From: Actinomycetota bacterium
GTDB lineage: Bacteria; Actinomycetota; Actinomycetes; Nanopelagicales; Nanopelagicaceae
Reading direction: 5' to 3'
Length of the DNA stretch: 58,047 nucleotides
Assembly: GCA_947490845.1 (NCBI GenBank)
Contig: CANLHI010000004.1
Location: 1-58,047, forward strand
The notes below the pieces were generated by a model that worked only from the letters and a program-made list of their open reading frames with translations, searched no databases and was not told the origin of the DNA. Below, piece by piece: positions 36,191 to 44,805 of this stretch. The stretch's first letter is position 1. Every line of letters begins with the position of its first letter. The position numbers and the translations under genes were made by a program.

Positions 36191-36741
36191 TATGAATACA
36201 TGTGCTTAGCCAGCACGCCTACGAAGGAAAGGTTGCGATACTTTTCATTAAAATCCAGACCATAACCGACTACGAAATCAGTTGGAATATCAAAGCCAAC
36301 ATACTTGCATTCAACTTCTACTTTGGCTGCTTCTGGCTTTCGAAGAATTGCCAAAATCTCAACGGATGCAGCGCCACGTGACATTAAATTTGCACGGAGC
36401 CAGGAAAGTGTTAATCCTGAGTCAACGATATCTTCGACAATTAAAATATTGCGCCCTGTGATATCGCGATCTAAATCTTTAAGGATGCGAACAACTCCGC
36501 TGGATTTTGTACCGGAACCGTAAGATGAAACCGCCATCCAATCCATATCGATATGACGCTGCATGGCGCGAGTTAAATCAGCCATCGCCATGATTGCGCC
36601 TTTAAGAACTCCAACTAAAAGAAGGTCACGATCTTTGTAATCAACATCAATGCGCGCTGCTAGTTCTGCAACCTTTGATCGCAATTGTTCTTCAGTAACA
36701 ATCACGCGTTCTACATCTGTGCCGACAGCAGCTAGATCCAC
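36190..36741 (-). CDS. hpt: Hpt, hypoxanthine phosphoribosyltransferase
   Basis: Purine salvage, forming IMP or GMP from hypoxanthine or guanine plus PRPP. The 183 residues show LLVGVLKGAIMAMADL, the PRPP-binding loop ILIVEDIVDSGLTLSWL, and DFVVGYGLDFNEKYRNL at the C-terminus. It starts with GTG behind an AAGGAG Shine-Dalgarno (7-nt spacing), between tilS and ftsH as in other Actinobacteria. Confidence 0.95.
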   Translation of the reverse strand: MDLAAVGTDVERVIVTEEQLRSKVAELAARIDVDYKDRDLLLVGVLKGAIMAMADLTRAMQRHIDMDWMAVSSYGSGTKSSGVVRILKDLDRDITGRNILIVEDIVDSGLTLSWLRANLMSRGAASVEILAILRKPEAAKVEVECKYVGFDIPTDFVVGYGLDFNEKYRNLSFVGVLAKHMYS

Positions 36742-36778
36742 TTAGGGACTCCTTTTAAGTTTAAATCTCGAGGGAGAT

Positions 36779-37741
36779 TTAGGGACGGGCTAAGAGCGAA
36801 AGTCTGCCCGAAATTCGGGCTACCTTCACACCACCCGGCAGGCTCGCCTCCCCTTGGCCATGCCAAGAAGTGACCAGCGACTCAACTGCCGCGAGGTGAT
36901 CTGCGCTCAGTGTGCCGTTGGGGGCACCTGCGGCATAGATCGCAGCCCGTAAGACGCGAGATCGAATCGCTCGCGGCAGCTCAGCAAGTGCTGCGCAATC
37001 AAGGTCTCTTAGGTCCACCCGTGAAATAACTGCTTGTGCCATCTCATCCAGGGCATCGGCGTCATCGCGCAAGATCGCAGCACTGCGTGCAAGAGCTGCT
37101 GCGATACCTGGACCGATTTCGGATTCCATAACCGGCAACACAGAGTTTCTTACACGCACACGCGAAAATTTTGCATTCTCATTATGTGGATCATTCCAAG
37201 GATTCAACTTTGCCTCTTGGCAGGCCTGAACTGTTTGTTCGCGAGTTAATTGCAAAAATGGCCGTGCGTATTTGCCATTTATAACTGCCATCCCGGCAAG
37301 TGAGCGGGTTCCCGAACCGCGTGCCAGGCCTAACAGAACTGTCTCGGCTTGATCATCTCTTGTGTGTCCTAAGAAGACTTGAGTTGCGCCATAAGCGTGT
37401 GCGACTGCATCGAGTGCGGCATATCTTGCAGTACGCGCATCTGCTTCAAGCCCTGATTTTTCTTTGACGCTAACTTTTTCGATAATGACTTCTTGATATC
37501 CCATCGCCTTTAACTCGGCTTGAACTTTTGCTGCTTGATCTGCTGAGCCACTTTGCAATTGATGATCAATGGTTACGGCAATTAAATTAATTGCCAGATC
37601 TGGCGCTTCTTTAATTAAGGCATAGGCCAGCGCTAATGAATCAGCGCCTCCTGAAACTGCAACCAATGCGCAATCGCCGGCAGTTAAATTCTCAAGAAAA
37701 GGGCGCACCGCATTGCGAAGTTCAAGCAGAGCCGTTGACAT
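36779..37741 (-). CDS. tilS: TilS, tRNA(Ile)-lysidine synthase
   Basis: Modifies C34 of the CAU-anticodon isoleucine tRNA to lysidine so that it reads AUA codons. The 320 residues carry the PP-loop SGGADS (30-35), FLGHTRDDQAETVLLGLARGSG, and RPFLQLTREQ, with a short C-terminal domain as usual in Actinobacteria. TAGAGT on the minus strand ends 6 nt before the ATG. It heads the tilS-hpt-ftsH-fol block. Confidence 0.94.
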   Translation of the reverse strand: MSTALLELRNAVRPFLENLTAGDCALVAVSGGADSLALAYALIKEAPDLAINLIAVTIDHQLQSGSADQAAKVQAELKAMGYQEVIIEKVSVKEKSGLEADARTARYAALDAVAHAYGATQVFLGHTRDDQAETVLLGLARGSGTRSLAGMAVINGKYARPFLQLTREQTVQACQEAKLNPWNDPHNENAKFSRVRVRNSVLPVMESEIGPGIAAALARSAAILRDDADALDEMAQAVISRVDLRDLDCAALAELPRAIRSRVLRAAIYAAGAPNGTLSADHLAAVESLVTSWHGQGEASLPGGVKVARISGRLSLLARP

Positions 37742-37747
37742 GCGCTA

Positions 37748-37753
37748 ACTCTA
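37748..37753 (-). promoter_or_regulatory. -10 element of tilS
   Basis: TAGAGT on the minus strand ends 6 nt before the tilS ATG, the same hexamer and spacing as at radA and the SpoU methyltransferase gene. It could drive the downstream hpt-ftsH-fol genes as well. Confidence 0.6.
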
Positions 37754-37776
37754 GACCCGAGTTGGCTTAGGTGTCG

Positions 37777-38580
37777 CTAGTTGGCTACATCTCGTCTTGT
37801 AAATAGGACCGTTGCAATTACCAAGGCGATACCAACATAAAGCCCTGAAAGGGAAAGTGCATGCGTATAACTGACGGATTCAGTTCCACCTACTGCAATC
37901 GTTCCCAATTGATTTCCGGGTAGCCATTGGAGGGTGCTGGATTTAACGGCGCCGACAATATTCTCCACGATTAGCAGCCAGAGAACTCCCAAAGAAATTG
38001 AACTAATTGGTGAACGCAAGAGAATGCCGAGCACCATGCCAATGATTCCAAAACCAAGAATGGATATAAAGACGTTAAGTAAAGTCTTGGCAATTTCAAG
38101 GCGACCATCAGAATTAAACCAGAGCGTGGTATTTACATCTTTACCACCGGCTAGCGCATAAGAAACACCGATTGAGATCACAGCACTGACTAGAGTCATA
38201 ATGATTGCAAAGACCTTCATTGAGGCAAGCTTTCCAACCAGTAAACGAATCCGACCTGGTTGGCGAACTAATAAATTGCGTAGCGTGCCAAGTGAATACT
38301 CTTGTGCAGTTTGGGCTGCGAAAACGCAGAGCGCAATAATGCCAAGTAAGTTACCAATACTTGAAAAGGCTTGAGTTGCTCCACTTGGAAGCGAGAGCAT
38401 TTCTCTAGTTATGCGAATTCCGCGATCACCATTTCCGTTTGGTGAGTCAATCATTAGGAAAAGCAGCGACGAAACGAGGATGCTAAAAAAGGCAACTGCG
38501 CCAAGGGTTCCGAGCAGCAGTGTTGGTCTGCGCAATTTTCGCCATTCTGCAAAGAAGATGCGTGTAATGCTGCGGATCAT
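37777..38580 (-). CDS. ABC-2 type transporter permease
   Basis: Membrane permease of 267 residues with about six hydrophobic segments: near 25-45, 75-92, 122-145, 170-190, 197-215 and 240-258. EYSLGTLRNLLVRQPGRIRLLVGKL (about 92-116, given by position) is the typical ABC-2 segment after the second helix. The start overlaps the stop of the ATPase gene by 4 nt, so the two form one exporter. The substrate is unknown; relatives export antibiotics or lipids, or lack known cargo. Confidence 0.88.
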   Translation of the reverse strand: MIRSITRIFFAEWRKLRRPTLLLGTLGAVAFFSILVSSLLFLMIDSPNGNGDRGIRITREMLSLPSGATQAFSSIGNLLGIIALCVFAAQTAQEYSLGTLRNLLVRQPGRIRLLVGKLASMKVFAIIMTLVSAVISIGVSYALAGGKDVNTTLWFNSDGRLEIAKTLLNVFISILGFGIIGMVLGILLRSPISSISLGVLWLLIVENIVGAVKSSTLQWLPGNQLGTIAVGGTESVSYTHALSLSGLYVGIALVIATVLFTRRDVAN

Positions 38581-39485
38581 TTCTGTTCCCCTGTCATTTC
38601 AAAGAATGTCTCTTCCAGGTTTGGTAGTTGTGGCGAAAGTTGAGTCAAGAGAATTCCAGCCTCGAATGCCAATTTATTTAAGGTGCCAGCCCAATCGGCA
38701 GGACCTTCAATATGCGCTGCACCATCTCGAATGTGTGCGTGATGACCTGCGCTCTGTGCGATCGTCATGATTTTCTCTAGATCGCCAATATTTTCAGTCT
38801 TTACAATCATATAAGGCTGTTGCTGATCAAATAATTCTTGGATTGGTCCAGCAAATACAACTTCACCTTTACGTAACATAACGATGTACTCGCTGATTAA
38901 TTCGAGTTCGGATAATAAATGTGAAGAGACAAATACTGTTGTTCCATTATCTGCAAGCGAGCGAAGTAATTGACGAATCTCTTGAATGCCTTCTGGATCA
39001 AGTCCATTGGTTGGTTCATCAAGCATTAAAATCTTTGGATCTGGAAGTAGCGCCGCAGCAATACCTAAACGCTGTTTCATACCAAGTGAATAAGTTTTAT
39101 ATTTAGATTTGCCACGGTCGGCTAATCCAACTTGTTGCAGCAGTTGATCAACTCGTTCTTGTGGGAAACCACCCAAGGTTGCCAGTACTCGTAAATTTTC
39201 CGCACCTGATAGCGCCGGATAAAAAGCTGGGCCTTCGATCATCGCTCCGACTTGTGGCAAATATTTTTCTGGAGATGTAATTGACTCCCCCAAGATTTGA
39301 CCAGTGCCTCCCGTTGGAGTGATCAGGCCGAGCAACATGCGAATAGTTGTTGTCTTGCCTGCCCCATTTGGGCCAACGAATCCACAGATAGTCCCAAGTG
39401 GAACCTGGAAATTCGTATGTGAGACGGCAAGGGCGGCACCATATTTCTTGCTCAGATCAGTTACTGAGATAGCGAGATTGGACAT
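38577..39485 (-). CDS. ABC transporter ATP-binding protein
   Basis: ATPase of the exporter with the neighbouring permease. From this ATG it has 302 residues: Walker A GPNGAGKTT near 38-46, signature YSLGMKQRLGIAAALL, Walker B ILMLDEPTNGLDPEG and the switch histidine in VFVSSHLLSE. A C-terminal domain of about 80 residues follows, as in multidrug-type ATPases. A longer frame begins at 39530, but it would overlap metZ, and TATATT ends 6 nt before this ATG. Confidence 0.92.
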   Translation of the reverse strand: MSNLAISVTDLSKKYGAALAVSHTNFQVPLGTICGFVGPNGAGKTTTIRMLLGLITPTGGTGQILGESITSPEKYLPQVGAMIEGPAFYPALSGAENLRVLATLGGFPQERVDQLLQQVGLADRGKSKYKTYSLGMKQRLGIAAALLPDPKILMLDEPTNGLDPEGIQEIRQLLRSLADNGTTVFVSSHLLSELELISEYIVMLRKGEVVFAGPIQELFDQQQPYMIVKTENIGDLEKIMTIAQSAGHHAHIRDGAAHIEGPADWAGTLNKLAFEAGILLTQLSPQLPNLEETFFEMTGEQK

Positions 39486-39491
39486 GTATTG

Positions 39492-39497
39492 AATATA
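39492..39497 (-). promoter_or_regulatory. -10 element of the ABC transporter operon
   Basis: TATATT on the minus strand ends 6 nt before the ATG at 39485. It is back to back with the metZ -10 hexamer, 12 bp away. Confidence 0.6.
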
Positions 39498-39509
39498 GCA
39501 ATTGCGCCT

Positions 39510-39515
39510 TAAGAT
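39510..39515 (+). promoter_or_regulatory. -10 element of metZ
   Basis: TAAGAT ends 7 nt before a GTG at 39523. The match in spacing to other genes here is the main reason to take that GTG as the start. Confidence 0.55.
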
Positions 39516-39522
39516 TATCTGT

Positions 39523-40746
39523 GTGAGCAAAGAGACCTGGGGTTATCAACCGCGTAAAAATCGCCCTGCACCTGATTGGGATGTAAACCCACAGACTGAT
39601 GCGGTACGCGCTGGGCTTGCTCGCTCAGGTTTTGGTGAAACTTCCGAAGCGCTTTTTTTGAATAGTGGGTTCACATATTCATCTGCGCAAGAAGCCTTTG
39701 ATTCATTCACCGATGAAACAGATCATTTCCTATATAGCCGCTTCCACAATCCAACAGTTCAAATGTTTGAAAAGCGTTTGGCTGCAATAGAAGGCGCCGA
39801 ATATTGCGTTGCAACTAGTTCTGGTATGTCCGCTATGTTCGCATCGGTTGCATGCTTGGCTGTAGCAGGTGATCACGTCGTTGCTTCAGCTGCGATGTTT
39901 AGTTCATGCCATGTTGTTCTTACTGAGATTCTGCCAAAGTGGGGAGTAACAGTTGAACTTGTTAAGGGCAATGACCCTGCTATTTGGGCAGCTGCGTTAA
40001 GCAAGCCAACTAAAATTGTTTTTATCGAATCCCCCAGCAATCCTCTGATGGAGATAGTTGATATTCGCATGGTTAGCGACTTGGCACACAAAGTGGGCGC
40101 CACAGTTATTGTCGATAACGTAATGGCGTCTCCGGTATTGCAAAAACCACTTGAGCTTGGAGCTGACGTTGTTATGTACTCAGCAACTAAACATATTGAT
40201 GGACAGGGCCGCGTACTTGGTGGCGCCATCCTTGGTTCCTTCTCATATATGCACGAATATTTAATTCCATTTACGCGTCACACAGGTCCATCACTAAGCC
40301 CGTTTAGCGCCTGGGTACTTTTAAAGTCACTTGAAACAATGGAGATGCGCGTGCGCCGTATGTGTGAAAATGCGCAAGCAATTGCCGAATTCTTTGAAAC
40401 CCGTAAAGAAATTAAATCTGTGAGATATCCAGGTCTAAAGTCGCACCCCGATTTTGCAATATTTAAGAAACAGATGACCGGCGGCGGCAGCACTATTGGT
40501 ATTGAATTTGCTGGCTCACAAAAGGATGCATTTGCCTTTATGGATGCCCTACGAATTATTGATATCTCCAATAACTTGGGCGATAGCAAGTCACTTATTA
40601 CTCATCCATCTTCAACAACTCATCGTCGCTTATCTCCTGAAGTTCAGGCAGAGATGGGAATTACGCCTTCCGTGCTTCGCTTATCAGTTGGTTTAGAACA
40701 CGTGGATGACTTGATTAAAGATCTAAATCAAGCCTTTAATAACTGA
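39523..40746 (+). CDS. metZ: MetZ, O-succinylhomoserine sulfhydrylase-like PLP enzyme
   Basis: Cys/Met metabolism PLP enzyme inferred to make homocysteine from an activated homoserine and sulfide. With GTG at 39523 it has 407 residues. Features are QTDAVRAGLARSGFGETSEA near the start, YSRFHNPT, the cofactor-stacking region ATSSGMSAM, VDNVMASPVLQ, and the PLP lysine in YSATKHIDGQGRVLGG. The RSGFGETSEALF N-terminus favours MetZ over MetB or MetY. A TTG at 39502 is an alternative start. The 3' end overlaps ctaB by 19 nt. Confidence 0.88.
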   Translation: MSKETWGYQPRKNRPAPDWDVNPQTDAVRAGLARSGFGETSEALFLNSGFTYSSAQEAFDSFTDETDHFLYSRFHNPTVQMFEKRLAAIEGAEYCVATSSGMSAMFASVACLAVAGDHVVASAAMFSSCHVVLTEILPKWGVTVELVKGNDPAIWAAALSKPTKIVFIESPSNPLMEIVDIRMVSDLAHKVGATVIVDNVMASPVLQKPLELGADVVMYSATKHIDGQGRVLGGAILGSFSYMHEYLIPFTRHTGPSLSPFSAWVLLKSLETMEMRVRRMCENAQAIAEFFETRKEIKSVRYPGLKSHPDFAIFKKQMTGGGSTIGIEFAGSQKDAFAFMDALRIIDISNNLGDSKSLITHPSSTTHRRLSPEVQAEMGITPSVLRLSVGLEHVDDLIKDLNQAFNN

Positions 40747-41624
40747 GCCACAACCAGTATGACTGAGAGCAAGCTCAAATAAGTTATTGACCATTGAAAA
40801 ATCTTTCCCGCAGTCTTTTCGTAGTTTTCAGATTTTTCATCTAGGCCTCGGAGCTGTGCGGCAAAGATCAATCCAAGTACAACTGTTAGCACCATCGCCC
40901 AATTCTGCAATTTCGCATTAACGATTAGAGCAACAGAAGATGCAATCATGGCAATTGTGTAAACCCACATTTGTCGCAATAAATGAGTTTTACTTACGAC
41001 GACCGGCAGCATTGGAATGCGAGCGGCTGCGTAATCATCTTTATACTTAATTGCCAAAGCCCAGAAATGTGGCGGTGTCCAGAAGAAAATAACTAAGAAG
41101 AATGACCAGGCGGTAACTGAAAGAGAGTTTGTCACAGCGGCCCAACCAATAAGTGCTGGCATACATCCGGCGGCACCACCCCAAACAATATTTTGTGAGG
41201 TGCGCTTTTTCAACAAAATTGTGTAAACCCAAACATAAAATACTATTGCGATCGCAGTCAAGATAGTTGCGAGGTTGGTTGTATAAACTTGAAATATAAC
41301 TAGGGAAATAACGCCTATTGCAGTTGCAAAAATTATCGCTTGGCTTTTAGTTAATAGACCAGTTGCCAGTGGTCGTTTAGCAGTTCGTTTCATTAACTTA
41401 TCTGATTCAGACTCAATCACCATATTAAAAGCATTTGCACTGCCAGCAGCCAAGGTTCCACCAAGTAAAGTTGCGACAGTCAATGAAAGTGAAGGTAATC
41501 CGCCTTCGGCTAAAACCATTGCTGGCAAAGTGGAAACCAATAAGAGTTCAACAACGCGCAATTTCATTAGGTCAACGAAACCGCGGACCTTTACAGAGAC
41601 ATTTACGCGTGAATTAACGGACAC
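40728..41624 (-). CDS. ctaB: CtaB, protoheme IX farnesyltransferase (heme O synthase)
   Basis: UbiA-family membrane enzyme that farnesylates heme B to heme O for terminal oxidases. The 298 residues have several hydrophobic helices, a KLRVVELLLVSTLPAM start, the first metal site NMVIESESDKLMKRT followed by AKRPLATG, and the second region YKDDYAAARIPMLPVV. In the first site the usual NXXXDXXXD reads NXXXEXXXD. It starts with GTG; TAATCT on the minus strand ends 6 nt before it. Confidence 0.93.
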   Translation of the reverse strand: MSVNSRVNVSVKVRGFVDLMKLRVVELLLVSTLPAMVLAEGGLPSLSLTVATLLGGTLAAGSANAFNMVIESESDKLMKRTAKRPLATGLLTKSQAIIFATAIGVISLVIFQVYTTNLATILTAIAIVFYVWVYTILLKKRTSQNIVWGGAAGCMPALIGWAAVTNSLSVTAWSFFLVIFFWTPPHFWALAIKYKDDYAAARIPMLPVVVSKTHLLRQMWVYTIAMIASSVALIVNAKLQNWAMVLTVVLGLIFAAQLRGLDEKSENYEKTAGKIFQWSITYLSLLSVILVVAQLLKA

Positions 41625-41630
41625 AGGGCA

Positions 41631-41636
41631 AGATTA
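41631..41636 (-). promoter_or_regulatory. -10 element of ctaB
   Basis: TAATCT on the minus strand ends 6 nt before the GTG start at 41624, with no Shine-Dalgarno between. Confidence 0.6.
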
Positions 41637-41823
41637 CTCAGCATTAATGAGTCGTGTTCTCATGCTCGTCAAAGGAGGGCCGCCTATCGTGCGTAATAGA
41701 GCCAAATCCTTCTAATCAAGATAGGGATATGACAAAGGACACTTCCAAATATGCTCGAATGGATGGACTTTGCGGATGTGGGCGATCGTGAAAACGCTGA
41801 GGTTCACGACTAAATTTCAACTG
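41637..41823. other. Intergenic region upstream of ctaB and the propeller gene
   Basis: The ctaB/propeller gap is 213 bases, the largest gene-free stretch in the window. It holds two overlapping short frames on the plus strand. One runs 41729-41791 (20 residues, MTKDTSKYAR then MDGLCGCGRS) with CAAGAT ending 6 nt before its ATG. The other runs 41751-41813 (20 residues, MLEWMDFADVGDRENAEVHD). Either may be chance. An AAAGGAGGG stretch at about 41670-41678 is not placed correctly for either. In many relatives a transketolase gene is divergent to ctaB; none is seen. Confidence 0.3.
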
Positions 41824-41837
41824 TAAACTCACTCTCT

Positions 41838-42917
41838 ATGAAGACCAAGAGAGTGAGTTTGCTATTTTCTGCAATGTTAATTCTCGCCACTCTGATTAAC
41901 CCTGCAAATGCAACCACCGATCAGACAAAGATGGTTCTTCTTAATACGATTAATGGAGCAATCAGTCCAAAATCTGTCTCAGCTTCGAATAGCGGTTTAG
42001 TCAGCGCACACAACATGATGTATCGCCACAGCGTCACTCTTTACGATGCTCAAACTATGGAACTTAAAGCAACTGTTTCAGACTCGGTGCAACTATCTGA
42101 CTTTGGTTATGCAAAATACCCAGGCAACTACAAAGGCGCCCCTGTCGAAGGAGCATTTTCACCGGATGGAAAATATCTATATTTCTCTAATTATGCGATG
42201 TACGGAAAAGGATTTACCAAAGAAGGTCATGACACCTGCTCGCCAGCATCTGGCTATGACACTAGCTTTCTCTCCAGAATTAACTTAGAAAATAATAAGA
42301 TTGATGCAGTTTATCCAGTTGGATCTGTACCAAAAGTTGTGAAGGTAACACCTGATAATAAATATATATTGGTATCAAATTGGTGTTCATACACCGTGAC
42401 CATAATTTCAGTTGAGACACAGAAAACTGTTAAGTCAATCAAGATAGGCCGTTACCCGCGAGGCATTTCAATCTCCAGCGATAGCCAATTTGCATACGTT
42501 GCCGAAATGGGTGGAAGCCGAATTCATCGCATTTCCTTAGAAGATTTCTCAGTTCAACATATCCCCATTGGATCTAACCCACGCGCGATTGAACTTTCAC
42601 CCGATAATACAAAACTTTATGCAACTCTAAATATTTCAGGCAAAGTAATCGCTTGGGACCTAGAAGCCAACAAGGCGATTAAAACTGTGGCGACTGGAAA
42701 ATCCGCTCGTAGTCTGGCTATTTCTTCAGATGGCTCTTCTTTGTTCGTCGTGAACTTTCGTAGTGGAACTCTCTCAAAAGTTAGAACTTCAGATATGAAA
42801 GTGATTCAAAATATTAAAGTTTGTGTCGAACCAATTGGTGTTACCTATGACTCCGAGACATCTCGCACATGGGTTGCTTGCTACGGCGGATCAATTAAGG
42901 TGTTTGAGAACCAGTAA
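41838..42917 (+). CDS. Secreted YVTN-type beta-propeller protein
   Basis: A 359-residue exported protein. The signal peptide (VSLLFSAMLILATLINPANA) is followed by repeats of about 42 residues typical of YVTN/lactonase-like propellers, for example VVKVTPDNKYILVSNWCS, RGISISSDSQFAYVAEMG, RAIELSPDNTKLYATLN and RSLAISSDGSSLFVVNF. Such proteins often act in surface binding or as structural propellers, and no catalytic residues stand out. TAAACT (41824-41829) ends 8 nt before the ATG. The 3' end overlaps convergent dacB by 23 nt. Confidence 0.82.
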   Translation: MKTKRVSLLFSAMLILATLINPANATTDQTKMVLLNTINGAISPKSVSASNSGLVSAHNMMYRHSVTLYDAQTMELKATVSDSVQLSDFGYAKYPGNYKGAPVEGAFSPDGKYLYFSNYAMYGKGFTKEGHDTCSPASGYDTSFLSRINLENNKIDAVYPVGSVPKVVKVTPDNKYILVSNWCSYTVTIISVETQKTVKSIKIGRYPRGISISSDSQFAYVAEMGGSRIHRISLEDFSVQHIPIGSNPRAIELSPDNTKLYATLNISGKVIAWDLEANKAIKTVATGKSARSLAISSDGSSLFVVNFRSGTLSKVRTSDMKVIQNIKVCVEPIGVTYDSETSRTWVACYGGSIKVFENQ

Positions 42918-44085
42918 CTACGGTTGCGGTATCAACTACTGGTGCCAATAGTGGAGCAGCAATTTTCGCCAAATATCTATCCAACGTTTTGCGTGCCTGC
43001 TCACTGGCAGAGTTAGTTCGCCTAATCTTGTCCGCAATTACAACGAAGGCATATTCGCGTTCACCTGATTGAACATAACCAGCCAAACTAACTGTTCCGG
43101 TGAGCGTTCCTGTCTTAGCTTTAACTAGTCCAACAGCATCCGGTGCGGTCTCCACATACCGGCGACGCAAAGTACCTGATTCACCGCCGACTGGTAGGCC
43201 ATCAATAAGAGTTGCAAGTAATGGATCTGAATGAATTTTATAGAGAAGCTTAGCCATCACATTTGCTGTCACTTTATTCTCACGAGATAGACCACTGGCA
43301 TCTTTAACAACAATATTTGATGGGTCAATTCCCATTTCTATCAATTGTGTTGCAAAGGTTATTGCCACGCCTTTATCATTAAATTCATTACCCGATGCCT
43401 TTGCGGCTAAGCGAGCCATACGCTCGGAAAGTAAGTTATCGCTCCAGAGAAGAAACCAATCCATGATCTCTTTAACTGTTGGAGAAACGGAATAAACGAC
43501 TTCTTCGCTAGAGAGACTGACTGCCTTCTCTTCGCTCACCTTTATGAATGTTGCTGTAACACCGCGTTTCTTATAGAACGCCTTAAAGGTTGCAACTTCA
43601 TTGGAATATAGATCGTTGTAGTAAACCTTTAATTTCTTAACTGATCCACCTGATTTTTTCTTAGCCGCACTCAGGCCATTAAATGCCAACCTGGGGAAAG
43701 AAGTTCTCTTCATCTTGGTTGCAGTCCTGTGATCCATGGAAATCCAAGGATCATATTCTCCATTTACCACCAGAGAATCTGGCACGGTTCCAAGTGAGAC
43801 TGTTGTTGTGAAGACTTGAGATGGATTTAGATACTTCAGAGTTGCGACTGCAGATAAGAGTTTCATCGTTGATGCAGGTTTGCGTTGCGAGAAAGCATTT
43901 GATTCAAAAACTATTTCTCCAGTGCTCAAATCAAGCAGTGAAACTGATGGGTTTCCCATCTCTGGTTCTGCTGCAAGACGAGCAAAAACATTGGCAGCCG
44001 AAACTGGATCGAAGGCTGAAGCGCTTGGATTGGCTAACAAGCTTGCCGACAGCAAGGCAGCGCCAAACCCCAATAACTTATTCAT
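42895..44085 (-). CDS. dacB: DacB-type D-Ala-D-Ala carboxypeptidase (PBP4 family)
   Basis: Class C low-molecular-mass penicillin-binding protein acting on peptidoglycan outside the membrane. The 396 residues have a signal peptide (FGAALLSASLLANPSASA), the catalytic SXXK as Ser72-Thr-Met-Lys75, SDN at 215-217 and KTG at 324-326 with KAKTGTLTGTVSLAGYV. In many Actinobacteria dacB lies next to tilS; here about 5 kb separates them. No Shine-Dalgarno or well-spaced -10 precedes the ATG, so the start is less certain. Confidence 0.92.
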   Translation of the reverse strand: MNKLLGFGAALLSASLLANPSASAFDPVSAANVFARLAAEPEMGNPSVSLLDLSTGEIVFESNAFSQRKPASTMKLLSAVATLKYLNPSQVFTTTVSLGTVPDSLVVNGEYDPWISMDHRTATKMKRTSFPRLAFNGLSAAKKKSGGSVKKLKVYYNDLYSNEVATFKAFYKKRGVTATFIKVSEEKAVSLSSEEVVYSVSPTVKEIMDWFLLWSDNLLSERMARLAAKASGNEFNDKGVAITFATQLIEMGIDPSNIVVKDASGLSRENKVTANVMAKLLYKIHSDPLLATLIDGLPVGGESGTLRRRYVETAPDAVGLVKAKTGTLTGTVSLAGYVQSGEREYAFVVIADKIRRTNSASEQARKTLDRYLAKIAAPLLAPVVDTATVVTGSQTP

Positions 44086-44128
44086 ATTTTAGAATTCAGC
44101 CTTTCTAGCGTTTATCCGTTCTTAAGTT

Positions 44129-44134
44129 TAGAGT
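44129..44134 (+). promoter_or_regulatory. -10 element of the SpoU methyltransferase gene
   Basis: TAGAGT ends 6 nt before the ATG at 44141, identical in sequence and spacing to the radA and tilS elements. Confidence 0.6.
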
Positions 44135-44140
44135 GCGCAC

Positions 44141-44785
44141 ATGGAAATAAATACACCTGCCACGATCGGACCAGGCGAATTCTTTCCAGTAGTAGGCGTG
44201 GGGCCTCATGAAAAACCATGGCCTACAGGTGAGCAATATGACTCTGAATTACTTGAAAATGGTGATCGAAGAAACGTTCTAGATCACTATAGATATTGGT
44301 CAGTTGAAGCAATTGTTGCCGACTTAAACACCAAACGCCATAAGTTGCAGATTGCAATCGAGAATTGGCAGCACGATTTAAATATTGGTTCAGTGGTAAG
44401 AACTGCAAATGCTTTCAACGTTTCTGCGGTGCACATTGTTGGAAAGCGCGATTGGAATAAGCGTGGCGCCATGGTTACGGATAAATACTTAACAGTTATT
44501 CACCATCCCACAATTGCTGACTTTGCGACATGGTGTAAAGAGAATAATTTGCCAATTATTGGAATTGATAATGTGCCATCTTCTAAACAGCTTGAAAGCG
44601 CTGCACTTCCTGAAACTTGCGTTCTTCTCTTTGGCCAGGAAGGCGCAGGAATGTCTGATGAGGGAATCGCGGTCTGTGAAGTTCTATATGAAATTAACCA
44701 ATACGGATCAACGCGTTCTATGAACGCATCAGCGGCCGGCGCAATTGCGATGTACCACTGGGCGCTACAGCACCTGCCAAGATAA
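44141..44785 (+). CDS. TrmH/SpoU family RNA methyltransferase
   Basis: SPOUT-fold 2'-O-methyltransferase, acting on tRNA or rRNA with S-adenosylmethionine. The 214 residues contain motif 1 NWQHDLNIGSVVRTANAFNV (with the catalytic Arg), motif 2 LLFGQEGAGMSDE, and motif 3 YGSTRSMNASAAGAIAMYHW, which forms the trefoil knot. Actinobacteria have several paralogues, so the target nucleotide cannot be assigned. Confidence 0.9.
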   Translation: MEINTPATIGPGEFFPVVGVGPHEKPWPTGEQYDSELLENGDRRNVLDHYRYWSVEAIVADLNTKRHKLQIAIENWQHDLNIGSVVRTANAFNVSAVHIVGKRDWNKRGAMVTDKYLTVIHHPTIADFATWCKENNLPIIGIDNVPSSKQLESAALPETCVLLFGQEGAGMSDEGIAVCEVLYEINQYGSTRSMNASAAGAIAMYHWALQHLPR

Positions 44786-44788
44786 AGA

Positions 44789-44805
44789 AGGCGGCTTAGT
44801 CGCCT
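44789..44805. terminator. Candidate bidirectional terminator hairpin
   Basis: A 7-bp stem (AGGCGGC against GTCGCCT, one G-T pair) with a TTA loop lies between the ends of the SpoU gene and the TPR gene. The loop is the complement of the TPR stop codon. The following T-rich run is weak on both strands, so the call is tentative. Confidence 0.35.
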
